Shown here in pieces: positions 25,799 through 36,525 of a stretch of DNA of 36,525 bases. The position numbers and the translations under genes are program-made. The notes below the pieces were generated by a model. That model was given only the letters and a program-made list of their open reading frames with translations. It made no database searches and was not told the origin of the DNA. This stretch comes from Mycobacterium angelicum (GTDB taxonomy: Bacteria; Actinomycetota; Actinomycetes; Mycobacteriales; Mycobacteriaceae): NCBI RefSeq assembly GCF_002086155.1, contig NZ_MVHE01000055.1, positions 1 through 36,525 of the forward strand, written 5' to 3'. The first letter of the stretch is position 1. Each line of letters opens with the position of its first letter.

Positions 25799-26092
25799 AT
25801 GTGGATCGGCTGGCTTGAATTCGACGTGTTGCTGGGCGACGTGCGATCACTCAAGCAGAAGCGCTCGGTGATCCGGCCCGTCGTTGCGGAGCTACAGCGC
25901 AAGTTCAGCGTCGCCGCGGCCGAGACCGGCACACAGGACTTACACCGACGGGCGGGCATCGGCGTGGCCGTGGTCTGCGGCGAGCGCGGCCACGCCGTCG
26001 ATGTGCTCGACGCCGCCGAGCGCCTCGTCGCCGCGCATCCCGAGTTCGAGTTGCTGTCGGTGCGCCGGGGTCTGCACCGAAGCGATGACTAG
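25799..26092 (+). CDS. DUF503 family small protein
   Basis: 97 residues, ATG start. The beginning, MWIGWLEFDVLLGDVRSLKQ, and the KRSVIRPVVAELQRKFSVAAAE segment are the hallmark of DUF503 (YlxP-like), a ferredoxin-like fold of about 90-100 residues. It corresponds to Rv2117. Homologues in Firmicutes sit near ribosome-maturation genes (infB, rbfA) and a role in ribosome assembly has been suggested, but this is not proven for mycobacteria. It is convergent with trmI, with 13 nt between their stops. Confidence 0.9.
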   Translation: MWIGWLEFDVLLGDVRSLKQKRSVIRPVVAELQRKFSVAAAETGTQDLHRRAGIGVAVVCGERGHAVDVLDAAERLVAAHPEFELLSVRRGLHRSDD

Positions 26093-26105
26093 CGGCGATT
26101 GGCCG

Positions 26106-26948
26106 CTAGCCGTCGCGTCCCACACGTTTGCGGCCCAATGGCGCGGGTGCGACGGCGCCGGGCGCCAGACGGCGTGTTGCCACCAGAAAAGCTGTGTGCC
26201 CGCGCATCGAATGCTGCGGCCGAACGGCTAGCCCCACCACGTTCCAGCCCCGCTGCATCGTCTCCCAGGATCGTGGCTCGGTCCAACACTGCTGCGCCCG
26301 CAGCGCCTCGACGACCTTCGACAGCTGGGTGACGGTGGCGACATAGATCACCAGCACCCCGCCGGAGACCAGCAGCCGCGCCACGGCGTCCAGTACTTCC
26401 CACGGCGCAAGCATGTCCAGCACGGCTCGATCCACCGAACCGTCGGGCAGATCGGAGTCGGCGAGGTCGCTGATGATCAGTCGCCAGTTGTCCGGCGCAT
26501 CGCCGTAGAAGGTACTGACGTTGCGCCGGGCGTGCTCGGCATGGTCGGCGCGTTGCTCGTAGGAGATCACCTGTCCCTGCGGGCCGACCGCACGGAGCAG
26601 TGACAGCGTCAGCGCGCCGGATCCGGCTCCGGCCTCGAGTACCCGGGCGCCGGGGAAGATGTCGCCCTCGTGCACGATCTGCGCGGCGTCCTTGGGATAG
26701 ATCACTTGCGGGCCGCGGGGCATCGACATGACGTAGTCGACCAGTAGCGGGCGCAGCACCAAGAACAGGGCGCCGTTGCTCGATTTGACGACGCTGCCCT
26801 GCTCCAGCCCGATTACCGCGTCGTGGGCGATCCTGCCGCGATGGGTGTGAAACTCCGCGCCCGGGGTGAGCGACATGGTGTAGTGGCGACCCTTGGCGTC
26901 GGTGAGCTGAACACGTTCGCCGACGGTGAACGGGCCGGTTGTTGACAC
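26106..26948 (-). CDS. trmI: tRNA (adenine-58-N1)-methyltransferase TrmI
   Basis: 280 residues, GTG start. The N-terminal domain (about 1-85) is a small beta-domain; the C-terminal Rossmann domain has the SAM-binding motif VLEAGAGSG (103-111), an acidic residue for the ribose at Glu131, and the catalytic-region motifs ISDLAD (Asp161) and AVLDMLAPW (Asp178). TrmI makes m1A58 in the T-loop of tRNAs, as a tetramer; the M. tuberculosis enzyme is Rv2118c. It is divergent from the RecB-type nuclease gene with a 73-bp gap. Confidence 0.95.
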   Translation of the reverse strand: MSTTGPFTVGERVQLTDAKGRHYTMSLTPGAEFHTHRGRIAHDAVIGLEQGSVVKSSNGALFLVLRPLLVDYVMSMPRGPQVIYPKDAAQIVHEGDIFPGARVLEAGAGSGALTLSLLRAVGPQGQVISYEQRADHAEHARRNVSTFYGDAPDNWRLIISDLADSDLPDGSVDRAVLDMLAPWEVLDAVARLLVSGGVLVIYVATVTQLSKVVEALRAQQCWTEPRSWETMQRGWNVVGLAVRPQHSMRGHTAFLVATRRLAPGAVAPAPLGRKRVGRDG

Positions 26949-27021
26949 GGCGTCTAGCGTGCCAGCCGACGCGCCGCAACAGGTGCCCGGGGTTGTCAGG
27001 GCACCGTCCTAGGCTGCGGGC

Positions 27022-27867
27022 ATGACACGGCCGGCGCTGTCACCGTCGCGGGCGGCGGACTTCAAGCAGTGCCCGCTGCTGTATCGTTTCCGCGCGATCG
27101 ACCGGTTGCCTGAAGCGCCGTCGCTGGCACAGCTGCGCGGATCGGTCGTGCATGCAGCCCTCGAGCAGCTCTACGGCCTCCCGGCGGTGCAGCGCGACCC
27201 GGACACGGCATGCTCACTCGTGGAGCCGGCCTGGGATCAGGTGATGGCCGACGAGCCCGACCTGGCCGCCGAGCTGGACCCTGCCCAGCGCACCCAACTG
27301 CTGCAGGAGGCCCGCGTCTTGTTGGCCGGCTATTACCGGCTCGAGGACCCGACCCGGTTCAGCCCGCAAAGCTGCGAGCAACGCGTGGAGGTTGAGCTTG
27401 CCGACGGCACGCTGCTGCGCGGCTTCATCGACCGGATCGACGTCGCCGCCACCGGCGAGCTGCGGGTGGTCGATTACAAGACCGGCAAGGCGCCGCCGGC
27501 CGCGCGGGCACTGGCCGAGTTCAAGGCGATGTTTCAGATGAAGTTCTACGCGGTCGCGCTGTTTCGTTCCCGCGGGGTGCTGCCCGCCCGGCTGCGGCTG
27601 ATCTATCTGGCCGACGGGCAGCTGCTGGACTACTCCCCCGACCGTGATGAGCTGCTGCGGTTCGAGAAGACCCTGATGGCCATCTGGCGGGCGATTCAAT
27701 CCGCGGGCCAGACCGGCGATTTCCGCCCCAGTCGGTCGCGGCTGTGCGATTGGTGTCCGCACCGACAGCACTGCCCGGTCTTCGGGGGCACGCCACCGCC
27801 CTACCCGGGGTGGCCGGAACACCCAGCGGCCGAAGGTGTTTCGTGCCCGACCGAGCCGGCGGCATGA
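27022..27867 (+). CDS. RecB/AddB-family exonuclease with 4Fe-4S cluster motif
   Basis: 281 residues, ATG start. It is a stand-alone PD-(D/E)XK nuclease of the RecB/Cas4-like type: His44 (VVHAALE), Asp137 (RGFIDRID), and Asp151-x-Lys153 (VVDYKTGK) are the catalytic residues. Cys17, Cys242, Cys245 and Cys251 form the one-plus-three pattern that binds a 4Fe-4S cluster in AddB and Cas4. It corresponds to Rv2119. It likely acts on DNA ends in repair. The stop overlaps the next gene's ATG by 4 nt. Because there is no CRISPR or other cas gene near it, a Cas4 role is not supported. Confidence 0.92.
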   Translation: MTRPALSPSRAADFKQCPLLYRFRAIDRLPEAPSLAQLRGSVVHAALEQLYGLPAVQRDPDTACSLVEPAWDQVMADEPDLAAELDPAQRTQLLQEARVLLAGYYRLEDPTRFSPQSCEQRVEVELADGTLLRGFIDRIDVAATGELRVVDYKTGKAPPAARALAEFKAMFQMKFYAVALFRSRGVLPARLRLIYLADGQLLDYSPDRDELLRFEKTLMAIWRAIQSAGQTGDFRPSRSRLCDWCPHRQHCPVFGGTPPPYPGWPEHPAAEGVSCPTEPAA

Positions 27868-28643
27868 AAGGCTGCTATTACCAGCGTCTGCCTGCTGCCG
27901 GTGAGTATGCGGCGTTCGACCCGACCGACTACACCCGCAGCAACTGGAGCCCCGAAATCCAGCACGGCTCGCCGCCGTTGGCCCTGCTGACCAAGTTGAT
28001 CGAGGAACTGTCGGAGGGTTCCGGCTTGCGGATCGCCAGCCTGCGCCTCGACATTCTCGGGGCGATTCCGGTGGCAGCGCTGAGGACCCGGGCCTGGGTG
28101 GAACGGCCCGGATCGCGTGTGTCGATGATGGTCGCCGAGATGGTCGCCGACCGCGTGGTGGCACGGGTGAGCGCGTGGCTGATAGCGGTCTCCGACACCG
28201 CCGACGTCGCATCCGACCGGTATCCGCCGCTGGTGGAGGGACCCGCCGTGGCGCGCCCGGCGGCTTTCGTCGACGTGCGCGGCTACTTCGACGCGCTCGA
28301 CTGGCGCCCGCAGCACCAGGCCGAAGGCCAGTCCGCCGCGGTTTCCTGGATGCGCCCCACAGCCCACATCGTCGACGCCGAGCCGACCACGGCATTGCAG
28401 CGGCTAGCCGCAGTGGTGGACTGCGCCAATGGCGTCGGCGCGATCCTGGACCCCAGGCGGTACTTCTTCATGAACACCGATACGACCGTGCACCTGCACC
28501 GACTTCCGACGGGAGATGATTTCGCACTGCGCGCTCGCGCCTCCGTCGGTCCGGACGGCGTGGGCGTAACCACGACAGAGGTGTTCGACAAGACGGGTTT
28601 CGTCGGCACTGCGGCCCAGACACTGCTGGTTCAGCGCAGGTGA
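27864..28643 (+). CDS. Double-hotdog thioesterase family protein (TesB-like)
   Basis: 259 residues from the ATG at 27864, in an ATGA overlap with the upstream nuclease stop. Two hotdog-like halves are visible: NWSPEIQHGSPPLALLTKLI (about 30-50) resembles the start of the acyl-CoA thioesterase fold, and the second half contains the FFMNTDTTVHLHRLPTGDDF segment. Such proteins hydrolyse acyl-CoA esters, but mycobacteria have many and the substrate cannot be told from sequence. I do not place a thioesterase here in M. tuberculosis. The stop abuts the convergent oxidoreductase stop with no gap. Confidence 0.82.
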   Translation: MKGCYYQRLPAAGEYAAFDPTDYTRSNWSPEIQHGSPPLALLTKLIEELSEGSGLRIASLRLDILGAIPVAALRTRAWVERPGSRVSMMVAEMVADRVVARVSAWLIAVSDTADVASDRYPPLVEGPAVARPAAFVDVRGYFDALDWRPQHQAEGQSAAVSWMRPTAHIVDAEPTTALQRLAAVVDCANGVGAILDPRRYFFMNTDTTVHLHRLPTGDDFALRARASVGPDGVGVTTTEVFDKTGFVGTAAQTLLVQRR

Positions 28644-30023
28644 TCAGTCCAGTGGGGACATCTCCTGCAGCACGGTCGGAACGAGTTCGCTGACGGTCGG
28701 ATGGATGTGCATGGTGCGCGACAGTGTGGTGTAGGGCGCTTTGGCCGACATGACGTCAAGGATGGCGTGCACGACCTCGTCCCCGCCTACGCCAAAGATG
28801 GCCGCGCCCAAAATCTCGTCGGTGTCGGCGTCGACGACGACCTTCATAAAGCCTTGCGTCTCACCCTTTTCCACGGCTCTGCCCACCCTGGTCATCGGCC
28901 GCTTACCGACCAGCGCCCGCCGGCCCGACGCGCGAACCTGGTCCACGGTCATGCCGGCGCGCCCTAGTGGCGGGTCGATGTAGAGGGCGTAGGTGGTGAT
29001 CCGGTCGCTCACTCGTCGCGGGTCGTCGTCGAGCAGGTTGGCGGCGACGATCTCGAAGTCGTTGTACGAGGTGTGGGTGAAAGCGCCTTTGCCGTTGCAA
29101 TCGCCCAGCGCCCAAATGTGGTCGACGTTGGTCTTGAGTTGGTCGTCGACCAGGATGTAGCCACGGGCGTCGGTCTGCACACCGGCCGCCTCCAGCCCAA
29201 GGTCGTCGGTGTTCGGGCGGCGGCCTACTGCCAGCAACAGGTGGCTGCCCGGAATGGGGGTGGCACCGGCACTGGGGGTCAACTCAAAGCCTCCAAAAGC
29301 ACCGTCCTGCTTGGCAACCCGCACATCGTCGGCGCCGGTGACGATGTTGATGCCTTCGCCCGCGAGGACTTCCCTGATGGTCGCCGAGACGTCCTCGTCT
29401 TCCCGGCTTGCCAGCCGAGGTCCCCGTTCCACCACCGTGACTTCAGCCCCGAACCGGCGGTACATCTGCGCGAACTCCAGTGCGATGTAGCTTCCGCCGA
29501 CGATGATGAGATGCTCTGGCACCGTGTCGAGTTCGAGGATCGACACGTTGGTGAGAAAGTCGACGTCGTCAAGTCCGGGAATGTTTGGTACCACCGCGCG
29601 GCCGCCGACGTTGAGGAAGATCCGATCAGCTTGCAGCACTTGGTCATTGACCCGCAGCGTGTGGGCATCCTCGAACCGCGCGTGGCCACGGAAGACGGTG
29701 CAGCCGGCCATGCCGTCCAGCCATTTTTCGACGCCCCTGCGGTCGTCGAGCATGATGCCGTCTTTGCGCGCCTTAACTTTCGCCATGTCCACGCTGATGG
29801 TTCCGGTGCCGACGCCGTATTCCGCGCCGCGCCGCGCAAGATGAGCGGCGTGGGCGCTGGCCACCAGCGTCTTGGTGGGGATGCAGCCAGTGTTGACGCA
29901 GGTACCGCCGACGTGTTTGCGCTCCACGATGGCGACGCGCTGGCCCGCTGCGGTCAGGCGGCCCGCCAGCGGTGGTCCGGCCTGGCCGGCGCCGACGATG
30001 ATCGCGTCGAAATTCTCTGTCAC
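28644..30023 (-). CDS. FAD-dependent pyridine nucleotide-disulfide oxidoreductase
   Basis: 459 residues. N-terminal FAD-binding GAGQAGPPLA (11-20), redox-active disulfide Cys42/Cys47 in GGTCVNTGCIPTK, a central NAD(P)-binding GGSYIALEFAQMYRRFGAEVTVVE segment, a second FAD motif ALGDCNG, and the C-terminal dimerisation domain with the active-site His441 (HIHPTVSE) and its Glu partner. This is the glutathione-reductase/dihydrolipoamide-dehydrogenase fold. It is often annotated as mercuric reductase-like, but the N-terminal metal-binding domain and C-terminal Cys pair of MerA are missing. Substrate unknown. Its start overlaps the DUF4126 gene by 4 nt, so the two are cotranscribed. Confidence 0.9.
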   Translation of the reverse strand: MTENFDAIIVGAGQAGPPLAGRLTAAGQRVAIVERKHVGGTCVNTGCIPTKTLVASAHAAHLARRGAEYGVGTGTISVDMAKVKARKDGIMLDDRRGVEKWLDGMAGCTVFRGHARFEDAHTLRVNDQVLQADRIFLNVGGRAVVPNIPGLDDVDFLTNVSILELDTVPEHLIIVGGSYIALEFAQMYRRFGAEVTVVERGPRLASREDEDVSATIREVLAGEGINIVTGADDVRVAKQDGAFGGFELTPSAGATPIPGSHLLLAVGRRPNTDDLGLEAAGVQTDARGYILVDDQLKTNVDHIWALGDCNGKGAFTHTSYNDFEIVAANLLDDDPRRVSDRITTYALYIDPPLGRAGMTVDQVRASGRRALVGKRPMTRVGRAVEKGETQGFMKVVVDADTDEILGAAIFGVGGDEVVHAILDVMSAKAPYTTLSRTMHIHPTVSELVPTVLQEMSPLD

Positions 30024-30502
30024 AGAGCGGCCGCCGTCGCGACGATGGCGAAGCCACCCAGAACGGCAACGGCATCTTCTAGCAGCGCGATCGGCAGGTC
30101 ATGACCGCCGCGGGCGGCTACCAGCCGGCGGCGCGCCTGATAACCCCCGAGGGTGCCCAGCACGGCGCCGATCACACCGGCGCCCAGTCCACCCCACCGG
30201 TAACCCCAGGCGGTGCCGATGACCGCACCGGCCAGCCCGCCCAAGATGATTCGCACGGCGAACACCGGCGTGGCTGTGCGCGGCGGTGTCTTGGGAAGTT
30301 TGTCGTTCACCAGTTCAGCAACCGCCAGAATGCTCAGCGTCACCACCGTGACGATGTTGGCCATCCACGATGCCCACGTGTGGTCGAGGTTGATCCAGCT
30401 CAAGAAGGCGGCCCAGGAGACCGCCGCGGGAGCAGTCACAGAACGCAGTCCGGCGACGACACCGATCAGAAGAGCCAAGAGCAGGACAAGGACTTGCGTC
30501 AC
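30020..30502 (-). CDS. DUF4126 integral membrane protein
   Basis: 160 residues, GTG start with a strong GGAGG ribosome site upstream. Four or five hydrophobic helices; the N-terminal LLIGVVAGLRSVTAPAAVSW is characteristic of DUF4126. The size and sequence match M. tuberculosis Rv2120c. The function is unknown. Its stop overlaps the start of the oxidoreductase, suggesting that in this organism it is coexpressed with that enzyme. Confidence 0.87.
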   Translation of the reverse strand: MTQVLVLLLALLIGVVAGLRSVTAPAAVSWAAFLSWINLDHTWASWMANIVTVVTLSILAVAELVNDKLPKTPPRTATPVFAVRIILGGLAGAVIGTAWGYRWGGLGAGVIGAVLGTLGGYQARRRLVAARGGHDLPIALLEDAVAVLGGFAIVATAAAL

Positions 30503-30582
30503 AGCGATCCCTCCTGGGACAGACGAATAACCGCGGCAATCGACCTAGCGGACGCTAACACAGCGCCCGCCCCGTCACACGA

Positions 30583-31437
30583 TCAGAATCGGCAGAACCT
30601 GATGTCTGATGCCAGGATCGCTTTGGCCCCGATCGCGGCGAGCTCGTCCATGATGCGGTTGACGCCCCGGCGTGGCACCAAAGCACGGATTGCAACCCAA
30701 TCCGGATCCGCCAGTGGCGCGATGGTCGGAGACTCCAGCCCCGGGGTGATCGACGTGGCCTTCTCAAGTACCGAACGCGGGCAGTCGTAGTCAAGCATCA
30801 AGTACTGCTGGCCGAACACCACGCCCTGGACCCGCGCGACCAATTGGTCGCTTACCTCGCTTTGGTCCTCACTATCGCGGCCGACCCGCTCGATCAGTAC
30901 TGCCTCCGAATCACAAAGCGGCTCACCGAAAGCCACCAAATTGTGCATGCTCAACGTGCGGCCAGAGCCCACCACATCGGCGATGGCATCGGCCACACCG
31001 AGTTGCACGGAAATCTCCACCGCGCCATCGAGTCTGATGACCGTTGCTTCAATACCCTTGTCTTCCAGGTCTTTTCGAACCAGGTTCGGGTAAGCGGTGG
31101 CGATCCGCTTATTCGCCAGGTCGGCCACCGTCCAGGTCCGTCCGGCCGGGCCGGCATAGCGGAAGCTCGACGACCCGAAACCCAGCGCCAAGCGCTCACG
31201 CACCGGCGCTCCCGAGTCGAGTGCCAGATCGCGTCCGGTGATCCCGAAATCAAGCTCTCCCGAACCGACGTAGATGGCTATGTCCTTGGGTCGCAAGAAG
31301 AAGAACTCGACGTTGTTGACCGGATCGATGACGGTGAGGTCTTTGGGATCGGTCCGGCGGCGATAGCCGGCTTCGGACAGGATCTCGGTGGCCGGCTCAC
31401 TCAGCGCACCCTTGTTCGGAACGGCCACCCTCAACAT
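30583..31437 (-). CDS. hisG: ATP phosphoribosyltransferase HisG (long form)
   Basis: 284 residues from the ATG at 31435-31437, giving MLRVAVPNKGALSEPATEIL as in M. tuberculosis HisG (Rv2121c). An ATG two codons earlier (31443) overlaps the hisE stop as ATGA and is an equally sound start by context. HisG joins ATP to PRPP in the first step of histidine synthesis. The phosphate-binding region DAIADVVGSGRTL and the C-terminal regulatory domain (last about 75 residues, ending DIRFCRF) mark the long, histidine-inhibited form. Confidence 0.96.
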   Translation of the reverse strand: MLRVAVPNKGALSEPATEILSEAGYRRRTDPKDLTVIDPVNNVEFFFLRPKDIAIYVGSGELDFGITGRDLALDSGAPVRERLALGFGSSSFRYAGPAGRTWTVADLANKRIATAYPNLVRKDLEDKGIEATVIRLDGAVEISVQLGVADAIADVVGSGRTLSMHNLVAFGEPLCDSEAVLIERVGRDSEDQSEVSDQLVARVQGVVFGQQYLMLDYDCPRSVLEKATSITPGLESPTIAPLADPDWVAIRALVPRRGVNRIMDELAAIGAKAILASDIRFCRF

Positions 31438-31439
31438 GC

Positions 31440-31721
31440 TCATAGCTTCCGGTAGATGTCGTCGAGGGACAGCCCGCGCGAGATCATCAACACCTGCGTC
31501 CAATACAGCAGCTGGCTGATCTCCTCGGCCAGCGCTTCGTCGGGCTCGTGCTCGGCGGCCAGCCACACCTCGCCGGCCTCCTCCAGGATCTTCTTACCCA
31601 GGGCATGTACCCCGCCGTCCAGTGCAGCCACGGTCGCGCTGCCGGCCGGACGGGTGCGGGCACGCTCCCCGAGTTCGGCGAATAGATCCTCGAACGTCTT
31701 CACGGCCAGCGATTGTTCCAC
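31440..31721 (-). CDS. hisE: Phosphoribosyl-ATP pyrophosphatase HisE
   Basis: 93 residues from the GTG at 31719-31721, the length of M. tuberculosis HisE (Rv2122c); in-frame starts further upstream would add residues not found in the family. All-alpha MazG-like fold with the metal-binding pattern KKILEEAGEVWLAAEH (EExxE) and the downstream acidic EEISQLLYW. It removes pyrophosphate from phosphoribosyl-ATP, step two of histidine synthesis, directly downstream of the HisG reaction, and is cotranscribed with hisG. Confidence 0.94.
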   Translation of the reverse strand: MEQSLAVKTFEDLFAELGERARTRPAGSATVAALDGGVHALGKKILEEAGEVWLAAEHEPDEALAEEISQLLYWTQVLMISRGLSLDDIYRKL

Positions 31722-31794
31722 GTGCCGGCGAGCAAAGTCACGGCGGTTTAGGCGTGCCGGGCCCGCGAAGGTGCGCAGATGTTCAGCTTGAGCG

Positions 31795-31816
31795 GCGTGT
31801 TCGTGTACGAACACGC
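31795..31816. repeat. 22-bp inverted repeat between hisE and metH
   Basis: GCGTGTTCGT (31795-31804) and ACGAACACGC (31807-31816) are perfect reverse complements separated by GT. It lies 25 nt after the metH stop and about 75 bp before the hisE start. It could terminate metH transcription, although no T-run follows, or serve as an operator for hisE-hisG. Only the symmetry is directly seen. Confidence 0.5.
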
Positions 31817-31841
31817 GCGCTCGCCGCCAAAACGGGGAGGC

Positions 31842-35603
<3,762 letters not shown>

Positions 35604-35610
35604 GCACGTT

Positions 35611-35698
35611 CCTTCCGTAGTGGAAGGCGTCCTTGACTCTGCCGAGCGTGGCGGATACCGGTAGGGACCGGAGAACCGTTGCAACGCCTCTCGACGGT
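35611..35698 (-). promoter_or_regulatory. Probable S-adenosylhomocysteine (SAH) riboswitch in the metH leader
   Basis: Read on the minus strand, the leader has GTCGAG (35695-35690) pairing with CTCGGC (35646-35641) as the closing stem, GAGAGGCGTTGCAACGG and CGCCACGCTCGG as conserved-looking internal segments, an apical hairpin CCGGT-CCCT-ACCGG (35671-35658), and a pseudoknot GGCGT (35688-35684) with ACGCC (35630-35626). This follows the SAH-riboswitch consensus as I remember it (RGCGYUGCRRC ... GCCAGGCUCGG ... ACGRCGC). Expression platform: CCTTCC (35627-35622) pairs with GGAAGG (35616-35611), the metH ribosome site. The pseudoknot strand and CCTTCC share two bases, so SAH binding should open the ribosome site, an ON switch suited to an enzyme that consumes homocysteine. 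No covariance check was possible. Confidence 0.75.
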
Positions 35699-35702
35699 GA
35701 AA

Positions 35703-35708
35703 AGTCTA
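35703..35708 (-). promoter_or_regulatory. Possible metH -10 element
   Basis: TAGACT on the minus strand fits a mycobacterial -10 hexamer (TANNNT) and would start transcription about 7-8 bases downstream, right at the first stem of the riboswitch. No good -35 is visible at 16-18 bp, which is common in mycobacteria. Weak evidence. Confidence 0.3.
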
Positions 35709-35871
35709 CGTCGTCACCCGACGTCTGGACGCCCAGCACGACCCGCTCGGCTTGGCTTTCCCGGTCCCTCGAGCGCCAACTCGCGGATCTTCGCGGCAGT
35801 GTCGGACACAGTCACACCACAAGAATAGTTGCCCTATGGAATTTCCTCAGTCGTTGACAGCGCTCTGACAG

Positions 35872-35900
35872 GTGACACCGGCTTTGCCGGTCCCGATAAT
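35872..35900 (+). promoter_or_regulatory. Candidate SigA-type promoter for the PAC2 gene
   Basis: GTGACA (35872-35877) and GATAAT (35895-35900) each match the -35 and -10 consensus at five of six positions with an ideal 17-bp spacer. The predicted start site is near 35907, giving a leader of about 25 nt before the GTG at 35931. The rest of the 327-bp gap between metH and this gene holds the metH leader and riboswitch; I see no other gene in it. Confidence 0.55.
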
Positions 35901-35930
35901 CGCTGGGCTGCACCCCGTACCCTGAATCCT

Positions 35931-36525
35931 GTGACTTTGCCCGACGGTGGCATCAGCCTGCCCGAACTGGACAACGCCATCGTCGTGGCGGCGTTCGAGG
36001 GCTGGAACGACGCCGGCGATGCGGCCAGCGACGCCGTCGCGCACTTGGCCACCACCTGGGATGCCGTTCCGGTCGTGGAGATCGACGACGAGGCCTATTA
36101 CGACTACCAGGTGAACCGTCCGGTAATCCGGCAGGTCGACGGGGTAACGCGGGAGCTGGTGTGGCCGGCGATGCGGATCTCGTACTGCCGGCCGCCGGAC
36201 AGTGATCGGGACATCGTGCTGATGTACGGGGTCGAGCCGAACATGCGCTGGCGCACGTTTTGCGACGAACTGCTGGCGATCATCGACAAGCTAAACATCG
36301 ACACGGTGGTGATCCTTGGGGCGCTGCTGGCCGACACGCCGCATACCCGGCCCGTGCCGGTCACCGGCGCGGCCTACTCCCCCGACTCGGCCCGTCAATT
36401 CGGTCTGCAGGAAACCCGCTACGAGGGGCCGACGGGTATCGCCGGGGTGTTTCAATACGCTTGCGTCGCGGCCGGCATCCCCGCGGTGACGTTCTGGGCC
36501 GCAGTGCCCCACTATGTTTCCCACC
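35931..36525 (+). CDS. PAC2-family protein (Rv2125-like), truncated by the window edge
   Basis: 198 complete codons from a GTG start are visible, with no stop before the right edge. The sequence begins TLPDGGISLPELDNAIVVA and contains AAFEGWNDAGDAASDAV, EPNMRWRTFCDELLAI, VVILGALLADTPHTRPVPV and ETRYEGPTGIAGVFQ, all characteristic of the PAC2 (proteasome assembly chaperone 2-like) ATP-grasp-associated family. It corresponds to M. tuberculosis Rv2125. Despite the family name, a role in bacterial proteasome assembly is not established. It is divergent from metH. Confidence 0.93.
   Translation, partial: MTLPDGGISLPELDNAIVVAAFEGWNDAGDAASDAVAHLATTWDAVPVVEIDDEAYYDYQVNRPVIRQVDGVTRELVWPAMRISYCRPPDSDRDIVLMYGVEPNMRWRTFCDELLAIIDKLNIDTVVILGALLADTPHTRPVPVTGAAYSPDSARQFGLQETRYEGPTGIAGVFQYACVAAGIPAVTFWAAVPHYVSH

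Noticed and set aside
27022..27867. Cas4 and a CRISPR system
   Set aside because: The nuclease and Fe-S Cys pattern fit, but no CRISPR array or other cas gene is visible in the window; the stand-alone RecB-type assignment is sufficient.
28644..30023. Mercuric reductase MerA
   Set aside because: The N-terminal metal-binding domain and the C-terminal vicinal Cys pair of MerA are missing; only the general flavin disulfide reductase fold is supported.
31797..31814. Possible LexA/SOS box in the palindrome upstream of hisE
   Set aside because: The half-sites are in the opposite orientation (GTTCG-N4-CGAAC) from the mycobacterial consensus (CGAAC-N4-GTTCG).
35604..35930. Cobalamin or SAM riboswitch before metH
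   Set aside because: No B12-box-like sequence and no SAM-I/SAM-IV core was seen; the conserved elements fit an SAH aptamer better.
35931..36525. Proteasome assembly chaperone as part of the Pup system
   Set aside because: The PAC2 name comes from eukaryotic homology; no evidence in the sequence ties this gene to the bacterial proteasome.

Overview
The window is a high-GC actinobacterial chromosome segment and is almost certainly from a Mycobacterium. It carries the Pup-proteasome locus (dop, pup, prcB, prcA, pafA, pafB, pafC), mpa, tatA/tatC, helY, lppK, trmI, hisE/hisG and a metH. Gene order follows the M. tuberculosis Rv2082 to Rv2125 interval as I remember it. It is not M. tuberculosis itself: no PE/PE_PGRS genes lie between pafA and prcA, no PPE gene lies between hisE and metH, and several genes are present that I do not place in that interval. 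A non-tuberculous mycobacterium is the likeliest source; I cannot name the species.

Layout. 1-2873: two 24-bp direct repeats at the edge (possible insertion-sequence end), then a membrane protein and a large Pro-rich protein of the Rv2082/Rv3899c type, both noticeably more AT-rich than the rest. 2855-5110: a large alpha/beta-hydrolase on the minus strand. 5144-8143: pepE, a 5'-3' exonuclease and a DUF4333 membrane protein. 8203-19161: one long minus-strand run, transcribed dop > pup > prcB > prcA > pafA > pafB > pafC > tatA > tatC > helY, with 4-nt start/stop overlaps at pup/prcB, prcB/prcA and pafB/pafC. 19162-19408: a divergent intergenic region with a tandem repeat and a strong inverted repeat. 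19409-21239: a polytopic membrane protein and a conserved unknown. 21236-24897: mpa followed directly by an unrecognised 608-aa gene. 25064-26092: a tiny ORF, lppK and a DUF503 gene. 26106-30502: trmI, a RecB-type nuclease, a thioesterase, a flavin disulfide oxidoreductase and a DUF4126 membrane protein. 30583-31721: hisE-hisG. 31842-35603: metH, preceded by a probable SAH riboswitch. 35931-36525: start of a PAC2-family gene cut by the window edge.

How they work together. Dop deamidates the C-terminal Gln of Pup, PafA ligates Pup to lysines, Mpa unfolds pupylated substrates, and PrcA/PrcB degrade them. PafB/PafC are WYL regulators of the mycobacterial DNA-damage response and sit in the same run. 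TatA/TatC belong to twin-arginine export.

The most interesting items are: (i) an apparent S-adenosylhomocysteine riboswitch before metH, with a visible Shine-Dalgarno-sequestering hairpin that competes with the aptamer pseudoknot; (ii) the uncharacterised 608-aa gene five bases after mpa, a candidate proteasome-linked factor; (iii) a 32-codon ORF with its own ribosome site just before lppK; (iv) the AT-rich, repeat-containing secretion-effector-like protein at the left; (v) inverted and tandem repeats between dop and its divergent neighbour.
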